This document shows, piece after piece, positions 33,693 to 45,186 of a stretch of DNA of 64,000 nucleotides. Numbering within the stretch: position 1 is the stretch's first letter; each line of letters starts with the position of its first letter. Both the position numbers and the translations under genes were made by a program. Source of the DNA: Zea mays (lineage: Eukaryota; Streptophyta; Magnoliopsida; Poales; Poaceae); the NCBI RefSeq assembly GCF_902167145.1, contig NC_050105.1, positions 141,469,988 through 141,533,987 on the forward strand. The letters are read 5' to 3'. The notes under the pieces were generated by a model. It was given only the letters and a program-made list of their open reading frames with translations, had not been told where the DNA came from and made no database searches.

Positions 33693-36600
33693 TGTAACAC
33701 CCGGATTTTAGGGGTCCAAAACCCGGGGTTAACATAAACACCAGGTATGCTGGGACCAAGTCTCAAACATATGATGTATAGTGGCACAGGATCGAATGTC
33801 ACAACTTTATATATAACAGGAGTTCTATACAAAATAAATAATTACATTATAAGGAGACAACGGTCCAGCAACCCAAAGTTGACTGGGAGACGACGGCCTA
33901 GACCTCTCACGAACTCATCACAGCATCCTCCATGAGCATCATCCTGCAGTACCTGGTCTTGACCTGTGGTGTATGTGAGACAGCAAGAGTGAGCTCACCT
34001 ACGTTCATCGCTCAACAAGTTGTGGGGAATAATGTGCATGAACTCGCCAAAGGTGGGAGCTCACGTGAAGTGTAAGGCTTACCAAAGAAGATGGTTAGAG
34101 CTGAGCATTGCTTTTAAAGTTGGTCAAAATTTTATTAGCAGTTACTAAGTATAAGTAAATACCAACCCAATTAAATAGTAGAACAAAAGTAACAACTTCA
34201 CCTGCGATGCAATGCATATGACAAATTGAATTTAGTTCCATAAGTTAATCATGTGAGTGTCCGAGCCGCTCATGACCGTGAGCACGGCTAGTATACCAGT
34301 TTTACACTCTGCAGAGGTTGCGCATCTTTACCCACAAGTCGTGTATCCCATGTCGCCAGGGTTTGCAAGGCCCTTAGACACTTCCGAGGTGAATGGCTAG
34401 GGATCCACTACGAGGCCTTTACAAAGTTCCACTAGCTTCCGAAAACCCGCTACAGTTTATAGGAAGATCCAGTACAGGAATCCCTTGCAGGACCGCCATC
34501 GCAGCAAAATCCTCCCGAGGGCCTCCCCGCACTGACCTCTCCCCTACTGCCCTTGCCCCTTTCGGGTAAGGTAGTCTTCCACTAGCTTTCCTAATTAATC
34601 AGCCAAGGGCGTCCCATTAAACCCCTGTGGTAGCACTGTTTTCCCGGGTGGTTCTCCATGTTCCAATTAACATAATGATCTCAACATGAACAATAAATAA
34701 CAACTGATAACAAAAATGTAACCATGGATAGTGTATCTCCATACCCAAAACCACATATAGCACTAGCAAGTACTACCCAGAAAGTTCAGTGGTAAACAAG
34801 GTATAAAGATAGACAAACTAGGGTAACCTATTGGGTCCCATCAAAATTAACCTATGCAGATCATTATGATTAATTAGAACATGAGTAGGTAAAAAGAAGT
34901 GATCAAGGGCACAACTTGCCTGGGCCTTGAGAATCCAGGTACCAGGATGATCTTCAGATGGCACGTGACCTCACTGCTAGTCGTAGCAATTCAAACAAAC
35001 ATGGTATAGGCAAAATTAACATTACACCAAACATAAGAACAAAATACACATTAATAATATACATATTAAAATAAGATCACAGGAAAAAGAATTATTAATT
35101 TTTGAGTTATAGAATTCAAGTTATGAATTTCCTAAGATTTAAGGTGATTATAATAGGATTACATGATAAATTTATTTTCTAACAGAGTTCATGTCAAAAC
35201 AGTGATTCTAAATGGTAGAGAATATTATTACAAAATTTTAGGAATTGGAATGACTCAATTTGGAGCTAAAATAAATTTTCTATGAATTATCTAAGTTCTA
35301 GCAATTATTTTCATATTAAAAATCTATTTTCTATTTTATTTATTCAATTTAAATGCTCACTGGACTGGGCCTCAATTCCAGAGAAACCCAGGGGGCTCGG
35401 GGTAAGAATCCCCAAGGCACAAACTACACCCGCACAGGACGGCGGGTTCATTATCAAATACCCTAGGGTTTCTTTAGCAAAATGTACCCGCGAAGGGGTA
35501 TCAAGCGTTTCTGACCGTCCGATCTGCAATCTAGGGTCTAGATTAGATCCCACAGATTGCGAACCGGTACACGAGGCGTACCACCCGATCTAGATCTAAC
35601 GGTCGAAATTCAATTAACTCTGCACCGCTCTCGCCCGTCCGATCTAAATCGGACGGTCCCACCGCAACCCCGAATTGGTACGCGCCCAGGGTTAATCCCG
35701 GCCGTACACGTCCGATCCGACGGACCAGGGGCCATCACCTACCTCCGTTTTTCCCAGGGCGGCGGCGCGCGCACACCGCGCGGCACAGGGCACTCCGGTG
35801 AACCCCCCACCGGCGATTCCGTGCGCCAATCGTCAATCCGGGCCTCGCAGGACGTATAGTAGAGCATAACGAACATGGGAGGGGGTCACATACCAATACG
35901 GCGGCAACACAGCCACCGGTTCACGCGCTCGAGCGGCTCCTCCGCGTGGTCGTCACTCCGGCGAGCAATTCACGCCGCGCAAAGGACTGTCGGGCGCCAA
36001 TCCCTCCTCCGACTGGACCCACGCACCTGGCCGAAGGTCACCGAGCACCCAAGGCCCCACCCCGAGGTCGTATTCCGGGCGTCGCAATGGGAGACCCCAC
36101 GGCGGCACCCGCTTTCTCTCCCTCTCTTCTCGATTTCTCTCTCTGTTGCTACAACGGTGAGGGTTGAAGGGCTGCGACCTGGATTTTATAGCGCGGCGTC
36201 CGTGTGTGTTCCGAACTCCGCGCCGATTTGGGGGGAAAAGTCGGTCCGAGCCGCACGAGCTACGCGCGGAGGTTACGGCGACTCCGCCATGCGCACGAGG
36301 CCACGCTTCTACAGGTGAGTGAGCTCGGGTGGATAGCGGAGGTCCGCCAGATCCGGTCGGTGCGGGTCGTGGCATGATTTCCCGAGCGGCCCCCATCCGT
36401 CCGTAGCCCGGTCAACACGCCACACCCGCGCGAAGCTCGGCGGGTTGTTGAAGATGATCCAACCTGACGTGCGGGCCCCCGGCGTCAGTCGGTCGGCGCG
36501 GAGTGTAGCGTGGTGAGCAGGGGCTGGGGCGTGGGTGAAGTTGGGCCGGTCCGAGGGAGAATCGGCCCAGTTGGCTTCGTTTCTCTTTTCTTTTATTTAT

Positions 36601-37072
36601 ATTTTCTGTTTTCCCCATTATTTCTCCAATTCAAATCCAATTCGAGTTCAAGTTTAAATTCAAACTTTGTGAATAACTTGTCCTCAGTTTGAAAGGTATA
36701 ATTTAATAATATAAGTATGAAGGATGTTTATTCTGATTTTTATTTTATTTTATGTAATATTTTTCTTAGTTCTTCTCTTCTCGTTTATTTTCTATTTTCT
36801 ATTCCAAATTCAAATTTATACTTCTATTTTAGTTTTCAGATTTTTCCAATGTATCAATTGAAATCCAAAGGTGAATATAAACCATACTATTTTAATATTA
36901 CTATTTTAAGTTTTATTCTCCTTGTTTATTTATTTCATGAGATGTATAAATGGTTTCCTTTAAAAGAAAAATTCTTTTTCTCCTCATTTTCTTATTTCCC
37001 AATTTCCAAAACATTATGATACTTTGTTCAGATTTCTTCTACCAATTCCAAATTCAAAATTTGGGTGTTACA
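33693..37072 (-). repeat. 3' LTR (minus strand) of the non-autonomous element
   Basis: This 3380-bp LTR contains no convincing coding frame. Its minus-strand TATA-like box CTATAAAAT is at plus-strand 36183-36191. The C+G-rich part (35500-36560) is flanked by AT-rich arms. Confidence 0.93.
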
Positions 37073-38517
37073 AATCCTACCCCCCTTAAAAATAATCTCG
37101 TCCTCGAGATTTGTAAGAAAGAGGATATAGGAAGAGTGATTTGAAATTTAGCTTTTAGTTTCTAATTAGTTCAAAATCAAGAGTCTCTTTTTTTTATTAT
37201 TAATAAGTGATAGGAGAGCATGGGTAATATATGTATGTCCACTTTATTATGTAGGATAGAAGATGTCTTTAGGGTATATATAGGTTTGGGTAAGAAAGAG
37301 TAGGATAAGAAAAGACTTCCTCCAAGATTTTGTGGATCTTGATTCATCTTGGTGGCCTCATTTGATCCTTGAAGACTTGAGTTGGTGCTCATCTTTCCTT
37401 GTCTTGTCTCATTGATTAGGAGTTAGTGTATATTATTGGACTGGGGAATATGGTTAGTATAGGTATGGATGAGATAGACTACATGATGTAGGTCAAAAGT
37501 TTGTTTGATGTTAGGTGGGGATAGGCAGGTCATGCAATCCATCAAGACTCTATTGGTTGGGTTGGTTTCTCATTCTTTATTTAGTGTAGGGTGAACTAAG
37601 TTAAGAACTGTTCTATAGGGGTAGAGTCTAAACTATTTCATCAGTATTATCTAACATGTGTGATAAGTCACTTTAGATTTGAGCAGATCTAGGTTGTGAC
37701 TTGTTTGACTAGATAAGATCTAATTAATTTGCATTAGATCATGGTTGTTAAACTAGGGTGGATAAGTATGCTTATTAGGACAAGATGGATCCATAAAGAT
37801 AAGATAGAATCTTTTGAGACCAGTTAGATCTATTAGGATGAGATAAGTAAAGTGGTTAGGATAAGATGAATCCCTCAAGATAAGATGAATCTATTAAGAT
37901 AGGAGAAAACCTCTTACGATAAGATGGATCTATATACATTAGGTTAAGACTTTTTGAGAGAAGATAGATCTATGAGATAGAATTTCTTAAGATGAGATGA
38001 ATCTATTAAGATAAGGGAGAATCTTTTAAGATAAGATGAATTGGTTAGAATGAGAGCTTTTATGATAAGATAAATCTCTTAAGCTAGATGTGTTCCAATG
38101 GGGATAATCTAGGTTGTCTAGTTATTTTATAAATATTTTTTTTATGCCTATGTGTATATGCAGATGCGATTGTGGACATTACTCCACAACCCATCACACT
38201 CAATCAAAGATCCAAATCAGACAAATATCATAAGAACAAACATTCAAATACATAGACACTTATAAAAATAGTTTTTTTTTGTTCCTAGGATTAGGTCTCC
38301 TATTCCTAAAGTCACTTTAGGCATAGGATTTCAAAGTGTGAAATCCACATTTGTCTTTAGAAAGAAAAGGTAAGAATAATCAGAGTAAAGCGGAAATAGA
38401 TGAGAAAAGATCAAGAAAAGTTTAGAAAAGAATCAGAGTAGCAAAGGTAAGTAAATAAGGGTTATCCAGTTCTATCTAGGTTTCGTCCTACAATCAACAT
38501 TCCTCTGATACCACTTC
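37073..38517 (-). other. Internal region of the non-autonomous element
   Basis: This holds 1445 bp without a reading frame of note. On the plus strand, 37700-38100 is built of loosely repeated GATAAGATGAATC-like units. The minus-strand PPT (AAGGGGGGTAGGATT) lies next to the left LTR at about 37073-37088. The primer-binding site is at the right. Confidence 0.8.
38502..38513 (-). other. Primer-binding site of the non-autonomous element
   Basis: Read on the minus strand, the LTR end GGGTGTTACA is followed by GAAG and then TGGTATCAGAGG, which matches the initiator methionine tRNA site. It fixes the orientation of the element. Confidence 0.85.
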
Positions 38518-41500
38518 TGTAACACCCGGATTTTAGGGGTCCAAAACCCGGGGTTAACATAAACACCAGGTATGCTGGGACCAAGTCTCAAACATATGAT
38601 GTATAGTGGCACAGGATCGAATGTCACAACTTTATATATAACAGGAGTTCTATACAAAATAAATAATTACATTATAAGGAGACAACGGTCCAGCAACCCA
38701 AAGTTGACTGGGAGACGACGGCCTAGACCTCTCACGAACTCATCACAGCATCCTCCATGAGCATCATCCTGCAGTACCTGGTCTTGACCTGTGGTGTATG
38801 TGAGACAGCAAGAGTGAGCTCACCTACGTTCATCGCTCAACAAGTTGTGGGGAATAATGTGCATGAACTCGCCAAAGGTGGGAGCTCACGTGAAGTGTAA
38901 GGCTTACCAAAGAAGATGGTTAGAGCTGAGCATTGCTTTTAAAGTTGGTCAAAATTTTATTAGCAGTTACTAAGTATAAGTAAATACCAACCCAATTAAA
39001 TAGTAGAACAAAAGTAACAACTTCACCTGCGATGCAATGCATATGACAAATTGAATTTAGTTCCATAAGTTAATCATGTGAGTGTCCGAGCCGCTCATGA
39101 CCGTGAGCACGGCTAGTATACCAGTTTTACACTCTGCAGAGGTTGCGCATCTTTACCCACAAGTCGTGTATCCCATGTCGCCAGGGTTTGCAAGGCCCTT
39201 AGACACTTCCGAGGTGAATGGCTAGGGATCCACTACGAGGCCTTTACAAAGTTCCACTAGCTTCCGAAAACCCGCTACAGTTTATAGGAAGATCCAGTAC
39301 AGGAATCCCTTGCAGGACCGCCATCGCAGCAAAATCCTCCCGAGGGCCTCCCCGCACTGACCTCTCCCCTACTGCCCTTGCCCCTTTCGGGTAAGGTAGT
39401 CTTCCACTAGCTTTCCTAATTAATCAGCCAAGGGCGTCCCATTAAACCCCTGTGGTAGCACTGTTTTCCCGGGTGGTTCTCCATGTTCCAATTAACATAA
39501 TGATCTCAACATGAACAATAAATAACAACTGATAACAAAAATGTAACCATGGATAGTGTATCTCCATACCCAAAACCACATATAGCACTAGCAAGTACTA
39601 CCCAGAAAGTTCAGTGGTAAACAAGGTATAAAGATAGACAAACTAGGGTAACCTATTGGGTCCCATCAAAATTAACCTATGCAGATCATTATGATTAATT
39701 AGAACATGAGTAGGTAAAAAGAAGTGATCAAGGGCACAACTTGCCTGGGCCTTGAGAATCCAGGTACCAGGATGATCTTCAGATGGCACGTGACCTCACT
39801 GCTAGTCGTAGCAATTCAAACAAACATGGTATAGGCAAAATTAACATTACACCAAACATAAGAACAAAATACACATTAATAATATACATATTAAAATAAG
39901 ATCACAGGAAAAAGAATTATTAATTTTTGAGTTATAGAATTCAAGTTATGAATTTCCTAAGATTTAAGGTGATTATAATAGGATTACATGATAAATTTAT
40001 TTTCTAACAGAGTTCATGTCAAAACAGTGATTCTAAATGGTAGAGAATATTATTACAAAATTTTAGGAATTGGAATGACTCAATTTGGAGCTAAAATAAA
40101 TTTTCTATGAATTATCTAAGTTCTAGCAATTATTTTCATATTAAAAATCTATTTTCTATTTTATTTATTCAATTTAAATGCTCACTGGACTGGGCCTCAA
40201 TTCCAGAGAAACCCAGGGGGCTCGGGGTAAGAATCCCCAAGGCACAAACTACACCCGCACAGGACGGCGGGTTCATTATCAAATACCCTAGGGTTTCTTT
40301 AGCAAAATGTACCCGCGAAGGGGTATCAAGCGTTTCTGACCGTCCGATCTGCAATCTAGGGTCTAGATTAGATCCCACAGATTGCGAACCGGTACACGAG
40401 GCGTACCACCCGATCTAGATCTAACGGTCGAAATTCAATTAACTCTGCACCGCTCTCGCCCGTCCGATCTAAATCGGACGGTCCCACCGCAACCCCGAAT
40501 TGGTACGCGCCCAGGGTTAATCCCGGCCGTACACGTCCGATCCGACGGACCAGGGGCCATCACCTACCTCCGTTTTTCCCAGGGCGGCGGCGCGCGCACA
40601 CCGCGCGGCACAGGGCACTCCGGTGAACCCCCCACCGGCGATTCCGTGCGCCAATCGTCAATCCGGGCCTCGCAGGACGTATAGTAGAGCATAACGAACA
40701 TGGGAGGGGGTCACATACCAATACGGCGGCAACACAGCCACCGGTTCACGCGCTCGAGCGGCTCCTCCGCGTGGTCGTCACTCCGGCGAGCAATTCACGC
40801 CGCGCAAAGGACTGTCGGGCGCCAATCCCTCCTCCGACTGGACCCACGCACCTGGCCGAAGGTCACCGAGCACCCAAGGCCCCACCCCGAGGTCGTATTC
40901 CGGGCGTCGCAATGGGAGACCCCACGGCGGCACCCGCTTTCTCTCCCTCTCTTCTCGATTTCTCTCTCTGTTGCTACAACGGTGAGGGTTGAAGGGCTGC
41001 GACCTGGATTTTATAGCGCGGCGTCCGTGTGTGTTCCGAACTCCGCGCCGATTTGGGGGGAAAAGTCGGTCCGAGCCGCACGAGCTACGCGCGGAGGTTA
41101 CGGCGACTCCGCCATGCGCGCGAGGCCACGCTTCTACAGGTGAGTGAGCTCGGGTGGATAGCGGAGGTCCGCCAGATCCGGTCGGTGCGGGTCGTGGCAT
41201 GATTTCCCGAGCGGCCCCCATCCGTCCGTAGCCCGGTCAACACGCCACACCCGCGCGAAGCTCGGCGGGTTGTTGAAGATGATCCAACCTGACGTGCGGG
41301 CCCCCGGCGTCAGTCGGTCGGCGCGGAGTGTAGCGTGGTGAGCAGGGGCTGGGGCGTGGGTGAAGTTGGGCCGGTCCGAGGGAGAATCGGCCCAGTTGGC
41401 TTCGTTTCTCTTTTCTTTTATTTATATTTTCTGTTTTCCCCATTATTTCTCCAATTCAAATCCAATTCGAGTTCAAGTTTAAATTCAAACTTTGTGAATA

Positions 41501-41897
41501 ACTTGTCCTCAGTTTGAAAGGTATAATTTAATAATATAAGTATGAAGGATGTTTATTCTGATTTTTATTTTATTTTATGTAATATTTTTCTTAGTTCTTC
41601 TCTTCTCGTTTATTTTCTATTTTCTATTCCAAATTCAAATTTATACTTCTATTTTAGTTTTCAGATTTTTCCAATGTATCAATTGAAATCCAAAGGTGAA
41701 TATAAACCATACTATTTTAATATTACTATTTTAAGTTTTATTCTCCTTGTTTATTTATTTCATGAGATGTATAAATGGTTTCCTTTAAAAGAAAAATTCT
41801 TTTTCTCCTCATTTTCTTATTTCCCAATTTCCAAAACATTATGATACTTTGTTCAGATTTCTTCTACCAATTCCAAATTCAAAATTTGGGTGTTACA
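38518..41897 (-). repeat. 5' LTR (minus strand) of the non-autonomous element
   Basis: This 3380-bp copy is offset by exactly 4825 bp from the left LTR, with no indel seen. The minus-strand TATA-like box is at 41008-41016. Confidence 0.93.
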
Positions 41898-42691
41898 CTC
41901 TCTCGGTTTCGCTCTGCTGGTACGAGTAACTGCGGCCAAGGGGGTCTCGGGTCCAGGGTTTAGAAGCGCAATGCCGGCGCTAGGCACACGACCACATATA
42001 TACGGTGGGAGTACCCGACGTGGGCGAGCACCGCCGGAGGATCCGCCGCGTGGATCGCACGGTTCGTTGGAGCCGGCGACCAGCCTGATGACAGGTGGGG
42101 CCGCGCTATCGGTGCCCGCGGAAACCGAGCGCGTGCGCGGAGTGCACGAGAGACTGGCCCGTGGGGCCCTACTATCGGCGCCCACGGGATGGAGTGGGCT
42201 GCGCGAGGGAAAACAGCAGATGGGCCGAATTGGTGTTCTGAGCCCAGTTAGAGTTTTACTTCTTTCTCTTTTTCTTTTTTTATTTTTCTTTCCTTCTTTT
42301 TCCAATTCAAATTCAAATTTCCAAATTAATTTCAACCTTGTGGCCAATTCACTATTATTTTATATTGTGTCATGATAAGTTTCCATTTGGAGATATATAT
42401 TATTTATACTTTTATATCACATAATATTTGTTTGCTTCTCTTCTTAAATTTTAGAATCTCTTTTAAGTTTTGAATTCCACTTTGGACTTGTTACTATATT
42501 CCTTATCACGAAATGCACACACAAAAACAATATCCAGCATGATGCATGATTTATTTGAGTGTCTTTTGTTAATTATTTATTTGTTTAATTGTGGTGTTCA
42601 CATGAAATGAGAAACATAGATAACTCATAGATGTATACGAAATACAATTTCTCTGCTTAGACTCTATTTACAAAGTAGGTGTTACAAAATG

Positions 42692-43430
42692 TGTGGTTCC
42701 TCTCTGAAATGTGAGGATGCGGTCGGTAATGCAGGGAGTGCAAGAGTGGAGCCGACGACCAATAGTGTGGGGGGGCAAGGAGGAGGTGGTCGGTGGGTGA
42801 GCGGATCCTCTGCAGGGACGTAGCGCCGGCGAAGTCACTGTATGCGGGGCCAGCCGATGCTCGGTCCCGCATGGCAGTGGCCGAAAGGTAATGTAGAGGA
42901 TCCGGGGTACAATCGGTGGTGCCTATTGCGGGGCCTAGTGTGGGAGGCGACCACGAGCACAAGAGCCGAAAGGGAGTGCAACGGGGGAGGAAGGAGAAGA
43001 TAACGTTAGGGTCGTGCCTAAGACCAACTCCAGCAGATGACTACCGTTCTTCCGTATTTTACACCCCATCGGCCATGGGTCCCACGAAAAAACGGATGCT
43101 CGGTTTCCAGCAGCATCCCTATCTGGTCGTGGCTCCCAGCATCCGTATGCATCGAATCACGTGCCCGCAGAACAATGTTAACGTCTCGTGGGTTGCGGGG
43201 GAGGAGAGAGAAGCCGTGTGAAAAGGCAGTGCATGTAGCTCCACCTATTTTGCATCCCGTGATAAGAAGTCTGTTGGGAGGATGAACAATACTCGTGGAC
43301 GTCTGCTGGGAGGGTGAAAAATACTCGTGGACGTGTGAAATATGGATACAGAGCCCGTTTACTGTGTTTGATGGAGTTGATCTAAGTAGCGGCCCCGCAC
43401 ATGATGTGGCTGGACTCGAGTCGAACCAAA
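42692..43430. other. Unassigned sequence right of the solo LTR
   Basis: This is moderately GC-rich sequence with no start codon context, splice pattern or protein motif that I recognise. It is the continuation of the DNA left of 22308. Confidence 0.3.
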
Positions 43431-43433
43431 TTA

Positions 43434-43713
43434 GGGCATGTACAACATAGACACTATTGCACGGTACTACAAGTATAAGACACAACTAAAACACAACATA
43501 ATACAGTGATCATGTCTAAAACATGTGTCTTACCATATTCATTGTACCAATCAGAGCATTCAATAACTTAAAGTGACCAATCAGCTAGTCTCCTGTCTCG
43601 AACATAGAGCTAAGACACTGTGTCTTCATCAAGATACATGTCTTGAGTTTTTTTACATTCACCTCACTAGACAAACTATAAGACACAACTTAAGACACCC
43701 ATTGTACATGCCC
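43434..43713. mobile_element. Tourist-like (PIF/Harbinger) MITE
   Basis: A 280-bp element has terminal inverted repeats GGGCATGTACAA and TTGTACATGCCC. It is flanked by TTA at 43431-43433 and 43714-43716, the target duplication of PIF/Harbinger MITEs. The interior is AT rich, with repeated AAGACAC motifs, and encodes nothing. Confidence 0.85.
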
Positions 43714-43889
43714 TTAGGAGACCTGCTGCGTGGACTGAGCCACCGACCTACATACTACGTTCACATCCATACCTAGGAATAAATTCCGCATCGATCCTGG
43801 TAATTAAAACACTTCAAGTTAAAACAAGTGCGTTAGTACACATCCGGATTGCTCAAATCCCGCCCAGCATGCTTCCCAGATTTTAATTA

Positions 43890-44014
43890 GGCCTTGTTCG
43901 TTTGTGTCGGATTGTACTCAGAATTGTTCAGCTAATCAAAGTTTATATAAATTAGAGAACCAATCTAGTTAGAAATCGTTCCAACCCACCAATTTAGCAC
44001 AAACTAACAAGATC
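43890..44014. mobile_element. Short Tourist-like MITE
   Basis: A 125-bp element starts GGCCTTGTTCGTTTG and ends CAAACTAACAAGATC, an imperfect inverted repeat. TTA lies on both sides (43887-43889 and 44015-44017). GGCCTTGTTCGTTT is a common grass MITE terminus. Confidence 0.65.
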
Positions 44015-44017
44015 TTA

Positions 44018-44899
44018 GGATTTTAAGAAGCAAGCCGCAACAATGATCACCAAATTTATTACTAGTAGCAAGGGAGTACTACGTTTTCCTTTGGTGGGGA
44101 CGTTTGTACTAACCGTTGACCCGACAAGAGTACAGAGATAAACGTTGGTTTCTGCGACTTGTTGCAAACACGAGGTACTACGATCCATGTGCGTTGGAGC
44201 GAAAACTATACAGGACGCCTAGCCAGTAAAATACTCCGAGCCCCCTAGTATACCTGCGCTCTTGCCGGACTGTCATGAGTCCAGGATCGGATCCCAAGCC
44301 ATGGCATGCACTCTGAAGAATTGCGACGTCGGCGTTCAGATCCTGTGGTGGGTGGTGACAGGGCCCTTCACCTTCCCTGCTGCTCCACGAGGTCGACATC
44401 ATTCATTTTTTACTCTCTGATGCTGCTAAGGCCGTGTTTGGTTAATGGGTTGATGTGGGTTGGAACGGGTTCAACTCGCATCAATTCATGTTTGGTTCAA
44501 AAGGTTTTCGGGTTAGATTGGTTCCGGGTTAGAATCTTCCTAAAAAATGTGGGTTCTAGTGGTTTCTCAAAAACAACCGGACCACTTCGACCCAATTCCT
44601 CTCCACCATGCCTGTTACCTGCGTTATCCTCACCCGACAGGCCGACACCAATGCAGGAGACTTCATCACTGAAATTTTATGACTTTGTTATTAATGGCTT
44701 CAATTTATATATATCTTGCGCTTATGGATTTCTTAAATACTAAAATAGTGTCAGTATCATTTACTTTGAATATTGTCATCTCGTTTGGACTTAAAGATAT
44801 CATTCTGAGTATAGTTATATAACCAGAAAGATGGCTATATTCAATTCATCCCTCGTTCATCCCTCATCACTCAGAGGGAGGCGCGCGGTGAGGCCGGTC
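44018..44899. other. Intergenic sequence with a possible MITE arm
   Basis: No gene is seen. GGCCGTGTTTGGTTAATGGG near 44432 resembles the end of a grass MITE, but I did not find the matching right end. Confidence 0.3.
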
Positions 44900-44904
44900 G
44901 ATCG

Positions 44905-45173
44905 TGTTAAGTAACCCTAGTTAGGGTTATGTGGGCAAATACCGACTTTGCCCCTGAGGGGTCTCACATCTCTATATAAGGAACCTGTACACCCCTTCCT
45001 AAGATAGAGATCAGAAAGATGTCAGAGGCCCAACCCTATATCATGTGTCTCGTGTGTTTCCTCTGTCGTGCTTATGGGAAGGGAGACGGGTTCTCTACAG
45101 CTTCTTGCGCCTCTACTGCTGACGGGAGGGAAGGGAGCGGATCTGGTGATCCGTGGTAACGTAGTTCTCAACA
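44905..45173 (+). repeat. 5' LTR of the short-LTR copia element
   Basis: This 269-bp LTR ends TTCTCAACA. A TATA box (CTATATAAG) is at 44972-44980. Confidence 0.88.
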
Positions 45174-45186
45174 CGTTATCAGCACG
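45174..45186 (+). other. Primer-binding site of the short-LTR copia element
   Basis: CGTTATCAGCACG follows the LTR end directly. This ATCAGCACG-type site recurs in Ale/Retrofit copia elements and differs from the TGGTATCAGAGC sites of the other elements in the window. Confidence 0.6.

Larger units (their letters stand above)
33693..41897 (-). mobile_element. Non-autonomous LTR retrotransposon with 3.38-kb LTRs
   Basis: Two 3380-bp LTRs (TGTAACACCC to GGGTGTTACA) enclose only 1445 bp. CTCTC flanks the element at 33688-33692 and 41898-41902. The primer-binding site and PPT show that it lies on the minus strand. The internal part has no gag or pol motif in any frame, so movement would need proteins from another element. 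I found a single mismatch between the LTRs (A at 36295, G at 41120), which points to a very recent insertion. It lies inside a solo LTR of a related family. Confidence 0.92.
22313..42686 (-). mobile_element. Solo LTR split by two nested retrotransposons
   Basis: The left end TGTCACACCCGG and right end GGTGTTACA are inverted ends of one LTR. They are flanked by AAATG at 22308-22312 and at 42687-42691, a 5-bp target duplication now 20 kb apart. Removing the two insertions leaves 22313-22950, 31918-33692 and 41903-42686, about 3.2 kb in total. This resembles the 3380-bp LTRs of the nested minus-strand element over its first 700 bases and in the order of later modules. No internal region or second LTR is present, so it is a solo LTR from unequal recombination. 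By analogy with the nested element it lies on the minus strand; a minus-strand TATA (plus-strand ATATATACGG) is near 41995. Confidence 0.85.

Noticed and set aside
35282..36396. Frames of 100-147 codons in the 3.38-kb LTR
   Set aside because: Present identically in both LTRs only because they are copies; no domain, and antisense frames are equally long.
42657..43485. Frames of about 100-155 codons right of the solo LTR
   Set aside because: No recognisable motif, and the minus-strand frame runs through a MITE end; treated as non-coding.
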